The notes under the pieces were generated by a model. That model saw nothing but the letters and a program-made list of their open reading frames with translations. It did not search any database and was not told the DNA's origin. The position numbers and the translations under genes are program-made. From the NCBI GenBank assembly GCA_027704905.1, contig CM051001.1:20999110-21063109 (forward strand): a stretch of 64,000 nt of DNA, written 5' to 3'. The DNA is from Muraenolepis orangiensis (taxonomy: Eukaryota > Chordata > Actinopteri > Gadiformes > Muraenolepididae). Positions 1 to 14,659 of this stretch are shown piece after piece (position 1 is the stretch's first letter; each line of letters opens with the position of its first letter).

Positions 1-574
1 GTTCTGTGTGCCTTCCGTTTGTGTTGTTTGTACCTGCTTGAACATGAGCCAGCGCTGTTTGCAGACCTTTCAGAGTCTCCGCTCATTGGCAGGTACAGAG
101 ATAGCCGCTGATAGCCTGTGATGACCCAGTAAAAATCGTGACCTTGCGCGACCCACCGTCCCGTTTTCGGTCAAAGGGGGGGGGGGGGGGAAAGGGGGGA
201 AGAGTTCAAAGGTCAGCCCTTTAGATCAGAGGGCTTAATGGGAGGCCTGTCTCTGTGCTCTGAGACGGACGAGACGGATCTGGTTTCACAAAAGCCTTCG
301 CATGAGGAGCAACGGTCTCTTGCAGGAACACAAGCCCCGCCTCCCCCTCTCTCCTACAGCCCCCCCCCCCTACCCTACCCCCCCTCCCCTCCCCAGAGCC
401 TGGGAAAGGTGACAGACCCGGCCACAACAAGGTGAAGACAGGACCACGGACCCCGTCAGACTGCAGCTGTCATCCCGCTCACCTCAGAGTGGATGTCGAG
501 GCTCATCCGGAGTGATGGATCTGCCCCTCGCTCACAACTCCCACCAGGATCCCACAGAGCCTACCTGACACAAT

Positions 575-808
575 ACCACCACCACCACACCACCCCCAAC
601 TTCACCACCACCACCACCACCACCACACCCACCAACACCACCACCACACCACACCCACCAACACCACCACACCACACCCAACACCACCACCACCACCACC
701 ACTACCACCACACCCAACACTACCACCACCACCACCACCACCACCACACCACACCCAACACAACCACCACCACACCCAACACCACCACCACCACCCACTC
801 CACCACTG
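575..808. repeat. Imperfect (CCA)n trinucleotide microsatellite
   Basis: About 230 bases of CAC/CCA units interrupted by ACCCA and CAACA variants. The frames reading poly-Thr, poly-His and poly-Pro come from the repeat and are not a protein gene. A separate (CA)n array follows at 848-898. Confidence 0.9.
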
Positions 809-843
809 CTGCTGCACAGACCCTTACCTAACCCTCCCTGACA

Positions 844-847
<4 letters not shown>

Positions 848-898
<51 letters not shown>
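848..898. repeat. (CA)n microsatellite
   Basis: Pure CA dinucleotide run, followed by a short imperfect CA tail. Confidence 0.95.
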
Positions 899-901
<3 letters not shown>

Positions 902-1186
902 GGCACACGCACACACACACACAGACTGACAGACACCACTTCCCCACTGGCCAACTGAATTCCTGTGCTGACATTCCCCAGAGCATTCCAGGCTAGGGGT
1001 AGCTATTCCAGGACAGTCGGTGTCGGCTGTGTCGTGTGTCTGTCCTCTCCAACCCCTCCCCCTCCTCCCAGGACCCCCCCCACCCTACCCCCCACCCCTC
1101 TCCTCAATAACTTAGCCAACATCACACCGCACTTTAACAAACAAAAAACATGCTAAGCCTGGATGTCATTTCCAAATTAATGGAGA

Positions 1187-1432
1187 TACTGTATTACATT
1201 ACATAACATTACATTACAGTCATGTAGCAGACGCTTTTTTAAAGCAACTTGCAATAGTGCGTTCAACAAAGTAAGAGAACAAATTCAGCAGAAGTCAAAA
1301 GTGCATTTCATTCCTTACAAGTCTCCAAGAACTGAGCCAGTGCTCAGGTAGAAGTACAATAAGTTCAGGTAAAAGTACAATAAGGTAAAATTACACTAAG
1401 TTGGCAAAAAATAGAACAATATCTTACTTAAC
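1187..1432. repeat. Dispersed teleost-type repeat, copy A
   Basis: It begins with ACATTACATTAC-type units and a GCAGACGCTTTTTTAAAGC block, which resembles a motif I associate with interspersed repeats of many fish genomes. It ends with reiterated AAGTACAATAAG units. A partial second copy sharing GTGCTCA...AAGTACAATAAGTTGG lies at about 26850-26940. The family is not identified. Confidence 0.5.
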
Positions 1433-1503
1433 AATCTAATCTATTGAGCATATTCAGTGAAGTGTTGCAGTGTTAGCTGGTAACACTTACACAGTTTGTG
1501 TCT

Positions 1504-1535
<32 letters not shown>

Positions 1536-2298
1536 TCACCTGCGATGGCTTGTGTTTTTCCACAAGCAATAGGCCGTGAAACAGTAAAAAAAAAATCCCC
1601 TTTCTTAAGCATGAGGGCTCACCTGCGCCTCTGTTGGTTCTACCCACACCTGGCCGGCCGCCGCAAGAGACAAATCGCCTGCAACCGCCCTACCATAATC
1701 CTTTGCTTCCTTCTCGATGGGAATCAGGGTGTGATCTGAGGTTCCATTGAAGAAGTTCAAGCCCGCCATCTTGACACTTCTCGATCAAACGTTCGAGAGT
1801 AAGAAGCCGGGTTGTTGGTGAAACAACCCCAAGATGGCCGGCTTGGAATGCGTGTGACATCATGCGAAAACCTTTGCTATTTTTTTTCTGTTGCTTGGTA
1901 TCCACCAGTAAATGTGAAATATATAGTATGTCCTTTTTGATAATATTTTTATTTAATTTTTAATTTTTATTTGAACCCACTGTTAATAATATTATGTCTA
2001 CCCATCTGGTCCCCCTGGCCATTCCAGAAGGAAGACCCGTCTATGTGTCAATCATCCACACCACAATTCTTCCATTTCCTGGGTTTTCTGGAGTATTTCC
2101 TCCACCGTTTCTAGGGGGTTAAGGTCAGGCGGTTTTAATTCAACCAAATGTAGGCCAGTGAAGCCCTTTGGCTCTGTTGTTGTCATAAAGGGGCGATATC
2201 TAAACACGTTTGACTCTGCTGTGTTTGCAGCATAGAAAGGTCTTTCAGGTAAGGTGTGGTGAGGGTGTGGTGTGTAGGGAGTGGAGGAACTGAGACTG

Positions 2299-2498
2299 GT
2301 GTGTGTGTGTGTGTGTGTGTGTGTGCATGTGTGTGTGTGCGCGTGCGTGTGTGCGTGTGTGTGCATGCGTGCGTGTGTACTTGCGTGCGTGTGTGCATGC
2401 GTGCGTGTGTACGTGCGTGCGTGTGTACGTGTGTGCGTGTGTGCATGCGTGCGTGTGTACATGCATGCGTGTGTGTATGTGCGCCTGCGTGCGTGTGT
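2299..2498. repeat. Compound (TG)n(TGCG)n microsatellite
   Basis: A pure TG run grades into alternating TGCG, TGTG and CATGCG units. This alternating purine-pyrimidine sequence could adopt Z-DNA. Confidence 0.9.
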
Positions 2499-2946
2499 TC
2501 TTGCACTATACGGGATGGGGTCCTCTGCTGTGTGTCTCAACACCTCAACACACACTCAGCTTTGCTGCCCTGCTTGAATGGGTGAATAGGGCTCTTGTTA
2601 TGGGTCTGATGGCTCTCAGACAAGCAGCCACATCAGGCACCCTGAAGGTGAGCTGTCTCTCTGGAGCTCTGGAGCTCTCGAGCTCTGGAGATCTTTATCT
2701 GCACCCTGAGGGGGGGGGTAAGCAAAATACAACATGGAAATATTCGTGTAATGCAAAACACGCAGCAGCTCTCTTCAAGAGAGGTAAGGGGTGGGTGAGG
2801 GATGGAGGGGAGGGGGGGGGGGCTAAACGCTCTGGTTATGCTCTTGGCTTCAGTGGACACAACAACAAGTGGGAAGAGGGTGAAGTTGAGTGTTGACTGA
2901 AGAAGAAAGGGGGGGAAAAACAATGGGGGGAAAAAAGGATGGAAAG

Positions 2947-3069
<123 letters not shown>

Positions 3070-3430
3070 GAAGAACAAAGCAAAGACTAAACAGCGCTCA
3101 AGAGCGGTACACTGAACAAAACATGTAAACACACACACTCGCGCGGGGGGGGGGGGGCTTGTTATGTGGGTTGAATTAACGGGGGCCAGCCAGCGGGACA
3201 GCCCGTGCTCGAACCCGGTATGTTAATTGGCCCCAGCTGGGGCCCTGACCCCCGCAACACCTGATAGGTGGGTCACTCGGGCACCGCTCTTCCTCCCCAG
3301 TGCTGTCCGCCCCGCTTGTCTTCATCAAAGCTGGGGTCCGTAATCCAGACACAGAAGAAACAACTGTTGACACAAGGTCTGCCAGCTGTGGCCGCATCGT
3401 CCCGCCCTGTTGTTTCATTTCCTACATGTG

Positions 3431-3438
3431 CACACGTG

Positions 3439-3504
<66 letters not shown>

Positions 3505-3658
3505 CGCACACAGACACGCAGACACACACAGCCCCTCTCATCCTTCCTTCTCCCTAGACCCCTGCTGGGCATGCTACCGTTGTTTGCAGATGTGCTCCCA
3601 GTTAGGCATGTTGGCCATGTGGTAGCCATGTCAAAAGAAGACAAGAGGAGGGAACTAG

Positions 3659-3706
<48 letters not shown>

Positions 3707-3836
3707 GTGTCAGAGGATGGGACCAGGGGGGTTTCCGTGGTGACCCACATGGTATGGCCCACGGTTCTCCAGTAGCAGACAGTAGGGGGTGGGGAGAGGG
3801 TGTGTGTGTGCGTGTGTGTGTGGGGGGGGGGGGGGG
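3431..3836. repeat. (CA)n then (TG)n arrays, ending in a poly-G run
   Basis: An imperfect CA array (3431-3530) is followed after 130 bases by a TG array (3661-3710). A third block (3801-3836) is TG passing directly into a 15-base G homopolymer. Confidence 0.85.
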
Positions 3837-4039
3837 CAGAGCGAGGGGGGGGCAGCCAGACTAAACCAAATTCTTATTTTCCATGACCTGCTCCACAAGG
3901 ACTTTTTCTCAGAATAACAATAACAAGGAAGGAAGAAACTGCTGAGTTTATTTGGTTTCGCCGCACACAAAAACATATCGGCGTGCGCGTGTGTCGCTGT
4001 GCGTCGGACTCCCTGACCCCTGCTCTTGCACATTGATGG

Positions 4040-4064
4040 TGTTGTTGTTGTTGTTGTTGTTGTT
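4040..4064. repeat. (GTT)n trinucleotide microsatellite
   Basis: About eight GTT units. Confidence 0.85.
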
Positions 4065-4383
4065 TAGGTGTAGGGAGTAAGAGCAGTAAACAGGATCTAA
4101 CCAGATGTTGGGGCCACCATCTCCGGCCAGCAACCCCAACCGCGCTGATCCTGGATTCATTATAACAACCCAGATATGCACCGTATGAAAAACATTCTTG
4201 TGTCGTGTATACCGTTTGGCTGGGTAGCTCCTAGCCTATATCGTTGAAGTGAACGCTGAATAGTTGAAATTGCAGTGAAATATCGTATACTTTAAGGAAA
4301 ACCGTTGAATTGCAATTGTGTGTCATTTGCAATAAACTGTATTTCTATTGAGGTGAAATGGACAATCCAAGTGCAGAGGTGTA

Positions 4384-4386
<3 letters not shown>

Positions 4387-4452
<66 letters not shown>

Positions 4453-4486
4453 TGTGTGTGTGTGTGTGTGTTGGGGGGGGGGGGGG
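4387..4486. repeat. (GT)n with one phase slip, ending in G14
   Basis: A GT array with a single GG phase slip at 4445-4446. It ends in a poly-G run at 4473-4486. Confidence 0.95.
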
Positions 4487-4683
4487 TTAAGCTAAACACA
4501 CTCGTCGGGTTCTGATCCAATGTTCTCCCTCTCGTCGTCCCTCCTTGAGCTCATGAACAACCTACGTAAATTCTCCCCCCCCCCTCCCAAATCCCGCCCT
4601 GCTCCACCTCTGCCACACCTCTCACAAAAATAATGGCTCTTACCGCCATCTGTGTAAACAGGCTTGGCTTGCTGTGAATTGTA

Positions 4684-4717
<34 letters not shown>

Positions 4718-5142
4718 ACTCTCTCTCTCCCACTTTTTCTTGTCTGTCTCCCTGTCTTACACCCCTAGCTCCAACACCAGTCACAGCCACCTGCCCTCAC
4801 TGGCTTGTTGGCACCCAACCGCAAGCCCCCCTCCTTAGTTCCCCTTCTAACTGGGCAGAGAACAGGGGGTACAGCAGAGGGACAGAGGGGGGGGGGGGTG
4901 GTTGAGGAGAGCTGAAAGGAGGTGGACAAAAACAGCTGCCCTCTCTTTGGATCTCTGTGGGCCTTCCACTGAGGAGTCTCCTCAAATCAAAACCCCGGGA
5001 TAAGCCCTTAAGATCTGCCAGAGGAAAGGAAGATCTCTATGGACACAAACCGTGGAGCTCCCTGCCTCCTCCTGGTCTACATGTGGGGGCCCTACTGTTT
5101 TTTTTCAGTTTGTAGGCCCGGCCGTGCATATTTTGCAGTGTT

Positions 5143-5168
5143 TGTGTGTGTGTGTGTGTGTGTGTGTG
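5143..5168. repeat. (TG)n microsatellite
   Basis: Short pure TG run. Confidence 0.9.
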
Positions 5169-5283
5169 CCTCTCTGTAAAGGGGTTTGTTTGCTCAGGAG
5201 CTTTATTTACATTCACTTTTGGACCCTCTAAATTGATTCCAGGCTCATTCCTGGGTCCTGTCCATCAGCTCTGCCACAGTCCA

Positions 5284-5416
<133 letters not shown>

Positions 5417-5573
5417 CGGGCTCAGTCAGCAGGCCTGCTCCCCTCCGCCAAAGGGTGACGCACGGCCGCCATTTTGTGTCCCGGAGCCAGAGTTAACCCT
5501 TTTTGTGGCCAGTGCTTCCGTCTTGAGATCGGTTTATTTATGTTACTTATGTTAGTTGTTGTTTGTCCAACCA

Positions 5574-5760
<187 letters not shown>

Positions 5761-5896
5761 CCATAGTAACCCCTTCATTATCTGTGTGCTGCTGCTGTGT
5801 ACAGTCTCCACAAATGGTCCTCACACTTTCTTGCTACGGGGAGAAAGTGTGCATTGTGCGCGTGGGTTGGCATTATACAGTGTGGCTCATCCCCAC

Positions 5897-5919
5897 GTGT
5901 GTGTGTGTGCGTGCATGTG

Positions 5920-5959
<40 letters not shown>

Positions 5960-5972
5960 TGTGTGTGTGTGT
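5897..5972. repeat. (GT)n(GCGT)n compound microsatellite
   Basis: GT units flank a pure GCGT tetranucleotide run. Confidence 0.93.
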
Positions 5973-7438
5973 GAAAGCAGGGGGATGCCAGCCTCCTTCA
6001 TTACTGGTCAGTATAAAGTCAGTATTCCAGCAATGTATTCCTCAGAGGCTGACTGACTCACCCTTCGTTCTTCAGTTTCCTCCACCCCCCCCCCCCCCCC
6101 CCCAGACCTGGACAAACCCCAGGCCAAGTTAGACCCCTGACCCATCGCTTTATCGCCTTGGCTTCATCCCTGCTCTCTGTCTCTCTCTCTCTCTCCCTAT
6201 CTCTGTCTTCCCCCCCAACTCTCCGATAAGAGCCACCATTGTGTGTGCTATCTCCTATCCTGACCGTCGCACCCTGCCATCCGCTGACCCCTTCCTCCTC
6301 CTCCTCTCCCCCGGCCAGGGTTGACCTCCCTGTGTCAGAGATGACCTCCAGAACTCGGTGCTGGAGGTACCACAGGCCAGCCTCTGTGGGAGCTAGCTCG
6401 CTGTACGCCGTCCACCCATAAACCAGCACCTTCACCCTGACGGCAGAGAATCAGCTCTTTGTACTTTGATTTGTTATGGGTTTTTTCCTACCTCTCTCTC
6501 TCTCTCTCCCTCTCTTTCTTTCTCTCTCTCTCTCTCTCTTAAAATATGTTCCTTATTTATAGCTGTGATTAATTTTTTCTCTTTCATGCTTCATTTCTTC
6601 CTCTGATCTTCTCAGCCCTTCTTCAAAGGCAAGACTATATACATATAAAAAATAATAATAAATACATAGGAATGGGTCTAATTGAGAGAGGAGAAGAGGT
6701 GCCTCCGTCATAGCGGTTGCACTGTGCTGCTTGTCTGGCCTGACATCGCCAGACCAATTCCCAAATCTATTAGTCTGGAACCTCTCAGGTCATTTTCGAT
6801 TGCGATTTCCAAAGATATCAACAGGCACAGCCGCCTCGGTCGCTTACGAACAAGACCTCAATGGCTCTCCTGTTGTTCAGTCATCATATCAACCCCACCC
6901 CTTCGTAGATAAGCGGCTGTGATTGGCCCCCGACCCGGGCCAGGTCGGCTGGAAATCTGTCAGAGCGGGAGGGGAGCCAGACTCATATGCTGGAGCAAAT
7001 CAAACATGAGCCCACAGATCCGTCTGGTTCCCAGAACGCACACGTCTGAGCCAAGCATTTTAATCGAGAGGTCTCTTGACTCTTAACATTTGGTCCTGAA
7101 CACATTCGGGAATGTCGGGACCAGAAATCTTTTGCTTTCCGCTCCGTCCTGATGGATTTCCCTCGTCAGGGGGGCCAAAGTATACACAGAGTTGTCCAGC
7201 GCGGCTTAATCTGAATTTATGAGAATTTAAACTGGACCCCTGCACTGCACTGTGCTCCTTTATCTCTCCTTCCTGTCCCTGTTGTCACAATGTTGAGAGC
7301 ATTGTGTTGAAGACCTGTCGCTCCCCCCGTTCTATCATGTCTACACCTCTCCTTTAGCCTGCACACTCCCCTTAATCCTTATCTTCACACACTGCCTTTG
7401 AATGTACCCCTGAACTTTCTCCCTTATTATGCTCTCTC

Positions 7439-7870
<432 letters not shown>

Positions 7871-8245
7871 CACTCTCTGGCTGTGTTCCTCCTCCCTCTG
7901 CGCAGCACCGCACCGTGGGAGGTGGCTGCTCTGGCTGGAATAACAGTGAGTGTTGTGTAGGCCGCGCTGGGGCCGGGGGCCAGCTCACTACAGACCACTG
8001 CTGTTGCAGAGAGGCTCCGGGGGCGGCCAGGACTCCGCCGGCCGTCCCGTTTGTCTTGGCCCGCGCTTCGGCCCCGGCTTTTCTACGTTGCACCCCTGCG
8101 GTGGGCCCCTGTGGGCGTAGAGGCAGGCGGCTCGCGGCCCCAACCTCCTCTCCGCTAGAGTCCCCAGGCGCAGTCATCACCCCACTCGCCCCTGTTGATA
8201 TTCGCGAGCTGTTTTTCCGAGCTCCCGGGTTGCCTACCAATGCCC

Positions 8246-8312
8246 CCACACACACGCACGCACACACACACACATACAAACAAACACAAACACACACACA
8301 CACACACACACA
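8246..8312. repeat. Imperfect (CA)n microsatellite
   Basis: CA units with CG, TA and AA variants. Confidence 0.9.
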
Positions 8313-9640
8313 CTAAAGACCCGACCAGGTCACATGACTCGGTCAATAAGTTACAGATATCGGTTGGTCGTTTTTACGCAACACACGACAATTCTCTTAT
8401 CTGTATCCTTTCACCAGATAAGGTCCGATAATCATTTGTTCATTGTTGTGGTACGTGGTTTGACCTTTTCGCAAAGCTCCAGCCAGGCTGGGACGTTTGG
8501 AAGTGTTGGAACCATCACTGCTTGGATTCAGAAGTATGCCCACAGTGAAATCTAAGTCAATAGATCACTTCACGGCCAACCAGTAGAGTAGACGGCCGAA
8601 TGGTAAAATATTTTCTTTACTTGTGGTGCCGTAAGCTGTGGAAATCTGGGAAGTCTTGATCAAATTTGAACAGCTCAGGTGCTTGTAGGTGTGTGTGTGT
8701 GTGCCGAGTCTACCGATGTAGCCACAATGCGAGCCATTTCCCCTCTGCTTTCATAAGAAGCACCTGTGTGTTCTGGACATTCCTCATACACATCTGACCC
8801 AGAAAAGGAAAGACACGGTCTTGTCCATAGCACACATGCAGTGAATAATGCCCACCAGACCATGAAGGTAGCGTACCATGCTGGAGTAACAATAAACTGT
8901 GGCACGCCTCCTGGTTTTCAACGTGTTCACAGAGTCTGTAAAACAGTAAGAAATGTAAATATGTGCTCCTGTATTTACATGCTACTCAAATAAACACCTG
9001 CAGACAGCGCCCTATTCCAGCCAACAGGAGCTATCGTGTAGCTAACGTGTAACCTAACTTAAAGTGCTTCAGCTCGAAATTCAACCACTATGAGATTTGA
9101 ACAAAAAACTTGTTTTGGGCCTGAGAATTGTAGGAACGAGGGTGGGGCGGGGGGGGGGGAGACATGTTGTCCCCATTAACATCGACCGCTGTGCAGATGG
9201 AGCTCCCACGCATCCCCACACACATCGCCGCCGCTGTCCCTTGGGAGCGTGACGTCGATGTGCCTCACAAAAAGGCGGAGGACGTTCACAAACTAGTGTG
9301 GCGGAGACCGGCAAAAACATAGGATTATGCACCTGTTTTCTCTAAATGACTAATTTCAGTAACAGTGACATAATGGCGTATGTTGTAGATACTATAAGAC
9401 ATATAACCTTGTTTAAAACAAAGAAAAAAACAACATTGAGTTCACTGTCCCTTATACCACTGACAAACCACACACTGGTTAAATGTTAAAGACGGGTTTC
9501 AGCAAACCAAACTGCCGTGACAGATTTAAAAAATAGCTCTTCCTGTCTGCCCTCTGCTGCACAAACAACCAAAACAGAGACAGACAGAGCTCTCGGCTCT
9601 CTCTCCCTGTCTGTCTCTATCTGTCTGTCTCTCTTTCGCC

Positions 9641-9648
<8 letters not shown>

Positions 9649-9686
<38 letters not shown>

Positions 9687-9759
9687 CACACACACACGGC
9701 CAGACAGGGCAACACAAAATTAGTCCTTAGAGAGGTCCTTGTATACACAAACACACTCA

Positions 9760-9791
<32 letters not shown>
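9649..9791. repeat. (CA)n arrays flanking a dispersed 40-bp unit
   Basis: Two CA arrays (9649-9697 and 9761-9791) flank a unique block at 9699-9737. A diverged copy of that block sits beside another CA array at 12470-12511. Confidence 0.85.
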
Positions 9792-9792
<1 letters not shown>

Positions 9793-9994
9793 CTTCAGCC
9801 ACTGGTTGACCTTTTTTGGAGGATCCAAACAAACATCCCAGCCCCCCTTTTAAAACCACCGTGGCTGGCTGGTGTGTCTACTTGGCCTTCCTGAACCAGA
9901 ATGGTCTCTGAAGGAAAGGATGTTGTAGGCCTATAAACAGCCAAGAGGATCGCACACTGGCTGACTGGCTGGCTGACTGCTGGCTTGTGTGTGC

Positions 9995-10325
<331 letters not shown>

Positions 10326-12264
10326 GGGGTAGCTATAGTGCCGTCTGTGGATTCCCGGTACCAGCCCCAGTGTAACCAATCAATGGCTGGGCTGTTGACC
10401 TTTCCCCTGGGTGGTAACTGGAGCTTGGCAGGGGCTGTGATAAAGCTAGCTGGGTATGCTACTAGCAAGGTAGCGGTGGGACGAGGAACGATAGTTTTCA
10501 AATGGATCGGCGGCGAGGGATGCTTGAGGACTCTACTCTATTCTACAGAGGGTCCAACATCCGGGCCCCACGGTGGTTACATTAATCACTAGAGAGGAAC
10601 TATGCTATTTATAGTGCGGGTCTTATCCATCTATCTGGCTAATTGTCCACTAACCCCCCGGACCATGAAAGACAGACGAGGGGGGAGGGAGGGTGTACTG
10701 AAATAGACGAAAGGAAACTCTTGTCTGTTATGTGCATGCGACTTTTTCTCTTCATTTTTTTTACGGCGTTGCTTTTCTTCCTGTCTGAGATGCTATCTTT
10801 TCCGCTATCTTTTCTTCGGGTCTCTTCCACACTGTTCTCACACCAGCAGCACGCATACAAAGCGTACAAAGTAACACACACGCACGCACGCGCGCGTGCA
10901 CACACACACACATACGTGCGTACAGAGTAACACTAACACACAGACACACTTGCACACACACAGACACACAGACACACAGGTGTGGATCACTAATTATAAC
11001 AGGATATTATTAGTTCCAGCCCTGTGCGGGGCTATAGGGGTTGTGAGCTAGCGTGGCGTTCGGTCCCTACTGGCCTGTTTTTTCGAGGCGGGCGGAACAA
11101 GGACCCACTGTGGGGGCTTTGGGGCCTTGGTGTAACACTGTTTAACCTACTGAAAAAGGGTCTTTTTTCTCTCACTGTGCCTTTTTTAAGGAATTGATCC
11201 CTTTCACAGTACGAGACTTTGTTCGCAAAGCCACGCACAGCCGCACACGCACACACACATACACACACACAGATACACACACACACACACGTCTAGATGT
11301 ACACAATAGTGCTGCAGTACACACCACACAATGCATTTATCCCCCTTTTCACGTTCACACACACACACACTCACACACACACACCTCCTTTCCTCGTCCA
11401 GTGCATATAAAAGCTGTATCACGTAGGACACCGGGCTACAATGACAAGTCACTCTTTCAGGGTGCTATAGCCATGTCAGAGCACACAGGAGGGGGACAAA
11501 AAGTTCATTATTTTTTGGCCAGCGATCAACTGCCGCCGTTACCGCAAAGAAATCTGTAGGCAAAGACTCTCTCTAACTCTTTAAAAAAAAAATTAAGTAT
11601 TGTATTGTTTGTTTATTTGCCCGCTTCCTCTCTGGTGAAGTCGGTGTGTGTATGTGTGTGTGGGGCTACTTTAGGCCTGGTAGCCCCCTACACCCCTTCC
11701 CCCACACCACCCCCACCCCTGGAAAGTCTCCCTGGTTCCCTAGTCCCCTGGTTCTCTCTCTATAAGAGGAACAGGCCTGTGGTCCACAGCCACCAGTCGG
11801 AGTGGCTGGCTGGCTGTGCGCGGCTGACTCTGCGGTTGAGTTTGCGAGTCGAGTGCCTTTGACGCACAATGGTGGAGATGAACATGATGAGCTTGCCTCC
11901 CCCCCGCCCTGACTCACCCTCACCGCCTTGTCACAGCCCCCGGTCATTATGGCTATTGTAGGACACCGCGCCACGCACGGCTACCCGCACTGAACACCTA
12001 ATTTCAATGTATCTCAATCTGTTATTTTAGGAGCTGGGCTGTATTGTATTTAGAGCGTGTGTTTTTCGTCAGCACATATGTTTACCAGTGTGTGTCTGTG
12101 TCTTGTCTGTGTGTTTTTGTCTGTGTGTCTGTGTGTCTGTGTGTGTCTGTGCCAGTGTGTGTGCGCGTGCCAACCATTTTATATATATGTACGGCACCAA
12201 CAAGACGAATGAAATGAAATCAATAGAAGTTTGTCCGAAATGTATGTATGTGCATGTACACGTT

Positions 12265-12373
<109 letters not shown>

Positions 12374-12510
12374 ATAGCTCACGTTCCTAACCATAGTGTT
12401 TCTTCATTGCTGATATCCTCCGTCCCCCCTTCTCATAACTCACCTCCGCATTTATGTCTCCTTCACGCACGGCTAGACAGGGCAACACAAAATGAGTCCT
12501 GGGAGAGATC

Positions 12511-12748
<238 letters not shown>

Positions 12749-13244
12749 AGGAAAAGTACTGCTGTAATGTGTCAATGGGGAGCAGCTGTGGTCGCTGAAC
12801 AGCTAGATATGGCAGCAGCAGGTGAAAGTGATGTCATTGTGATTCAGGGAAGCAGATGGGGGAATACAGGAAGCACTGGCACAGTAGTAACAGGATACAC
12901 ATGAAACATATATTTATCCCCGCGAAAAAGGTGTTGTTAACACATGCCCACAGCCCCTTTTGTTCGAATCCACCACAATGCTTTATGAATGAAAGGCAGT
13001 GGTATGTGATCATAGGTCATGCCCTGAACCCCGGTGAACTGATTTGAGCTAAAGTGGAAAAGGACAAAAGGGGCTGTGATTTTAATGGCTGGTCTCGGGT
13101 TTTGAACTTGCGGGGGCAACCTGGGCATAATAAGGCCTTTCCACCCACAAGGAGCCCCGTGAATCTAACATCGTCATCCACATACTACTCATCACACTAC
13201 AGTTAACTACCATTATTTTTCAATGTGTTTTTCTAAATCTGGAG

Positions 13245-13478
13245 GATTGAATCATCTTTATTCACACACACGTACACAAATTTGTTTCTCTGCATTTAAC
13301 CCATCCTAGTATTAGGAGCAGTGGGAAGCTATTGCGTATACAGCTGCCCGGGGAGCAGTGTAGGGGTGTGGTGCCTTGCTCAAGGGAACCTCGGCAGTGC
13401 CCAGGTGTTTCGGGGACTTAAACCGCCAACCTTTCGGTTCCCAAGCCAAGTCCTAACAGAATGAGCCACTGCCGCTCC
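13245..13478 (-). mobile_element. tRNA-derived SINE, decayed copy
   Basis: Read on the - strand, it starts at 13478 with a tRNA-like head containing a degenerate A box and a B-box-like GGTTTAAGTCC. The B-box change is consistent with CpG decay of GGTTCGANTCC. It continues with a CCTTGAGCAAGGCAC-type block and CACTGCTCC, familiar from teleost SINEs, and ends in an AATAAAGATGATTCAA tail. It sits in the gpc3 last intron about 0.5 kb before the terminal exon. The subfamily is not determined. Confidence 0.72.
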
Positions 13479-14012
13479 ATGTTTTTATTTTAATAGCTTG
13501 TTCTTAATCTATTGAAATCGATTCAAATATTTGAATTGACGTAAGTGTACACACTCATACTACGATGAATGTAATGTTTTTCTCCTTCTCGGGCACAACA
13601 TGAAACCGCTTCTGCCCTCATAAAATGTCTTGTTTCCAGGATCGCCGTACTTACGTTTATATTTCAGCGTTCAATATCAGGAACACATGTAGCCTGCCAT
13701 GTGATTTCTCCATATGTCTAAAACTGTAACACTGGTGAGCATCTGGAGAGAGAGGAGTTGTGCAGTTTTCCGTTGGTTCCGAAACATAACATTGTTTATA
13801 CAGCTGTGCGAGGCATCGCACAGAAGGAGGACAGACATACCGCGGGACGCTATACCGCTTCTCAGTCACACTGTTTGTCCTAATCATGTAGATCCCTTGT
13901 TTCCTGTCCCTCCTTAAATCTGTCATTCTTTCGTCGCCCTAGTCTCTGGTCTTACCTTACCTCGTCCTCTTGTCTCGCCCCTCCCCCCCCCCTCTGTCCC
14001 TGTCCTCCTTAG

Positions 14013-14188
14013 ACCTCGCCGATAACCTACCCATGGATGACTTGAACTTCCACGAGCAGCTGCTGACCCCTTACCTGGCCACGGCCGACTCCGGGGGCTT
14101 CTCCTGGGCCTCGTCCCCGCCGTCGAGGTGGCTCCTGATCCTGGTTGTTCTGCCGACGCTCTCTCTCTTCCCCATCGGCCACCACTAA
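14013..14188 (+). CDS. gpc3: Glypican-3-like, terminal coding exon (partial gene)
   Basis: A pyrimidine-rich tract and AG acceptor at 14011-14012 precede an exon that begins in phase 1, so the first codon needs one base from the previous exon. It encodes about 58 residues ending at TAA 14186-14188. The start (LADNLPMDDL) resembles the human GPC3 segment LAYDLDVDDA just before its C terminus. The end is a hydrophobic tail after a Ser/Gly-rich stretch (ADSGGFSWASS), as expected for a GPI-attachment signal. Position also supports gpc3: the exon lies upstream of and co-directional with gpc4 and hs6st2, as in human Xq26. Glypican-3 is a GPI-anchored HS proteoglycan that modulates Hedgehog, Wnt and growth-factor signalling. 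Similarity rests on a short stretch, so the call depends partly on synteny. Upstream exons are outside the window. Confidence 0.72.
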
Positions 14189-14383
14189 CCCCTGACCAGC
14201 GAACCACATCCTTCTCGTCAACTCATTAACCAACGATTAAAAATTAAAAAAATGCGCCCCCACCTTCAAAGGAACAGATTATTGTCCAGGAGTTTTCATT
14301 CTATGCCTGTTTTGGTTTTTGGAATTGGATTGCATTTGGAATCTCAGTGTACAGTTAAATAACGTTGGCATGAATGTCAGACT

Positions 14384-14578
<195 letters not shown>

Positions 14579-14653
14579 ATGACTTCATCCAAATGTTACT
14601 TAGAAACTTTTACTTTGAGAAATCACACTGGCTGTCTTTTAATTTATTTCCAC

Positions 14654-14659
14654 AATAAA
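14654..14659 (+). terminator. Candidate poly(A) signal AATAAA (proximal)
   Basis: Canonical hexamer 466 bases after the gpc3-like stop codon, followed by moderately GT-rich sequence. Confidence 0.4.

Noticed and set aside
2052..2240. - strand frame containing PPDLNPLE, reminiscent of the SPDLNPIE motif of Tc1 transposases
   Set aside because: Only one short motif matches. The rest shows no transposase features, and no terminal repeats flank it.
7903..7950. Possible small exon (CTCTGCGCAG acceptor, ACA|GTGAGT donor) in a GC-rich segment
   Set aside because: The 30-40 base peptide does not match the expected gpc3 sequence, and phase continuity with the terminal exon cannot be shown.
9061..9090. 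AAAGTGCTTCAG resembling a miR-17-family seed, considered because mammalian miR-106a~363 is near GPC3
   Set aside because: No flanking hairpin and no further cluster members. The mammalian cluster lies on the other side of GPC3.
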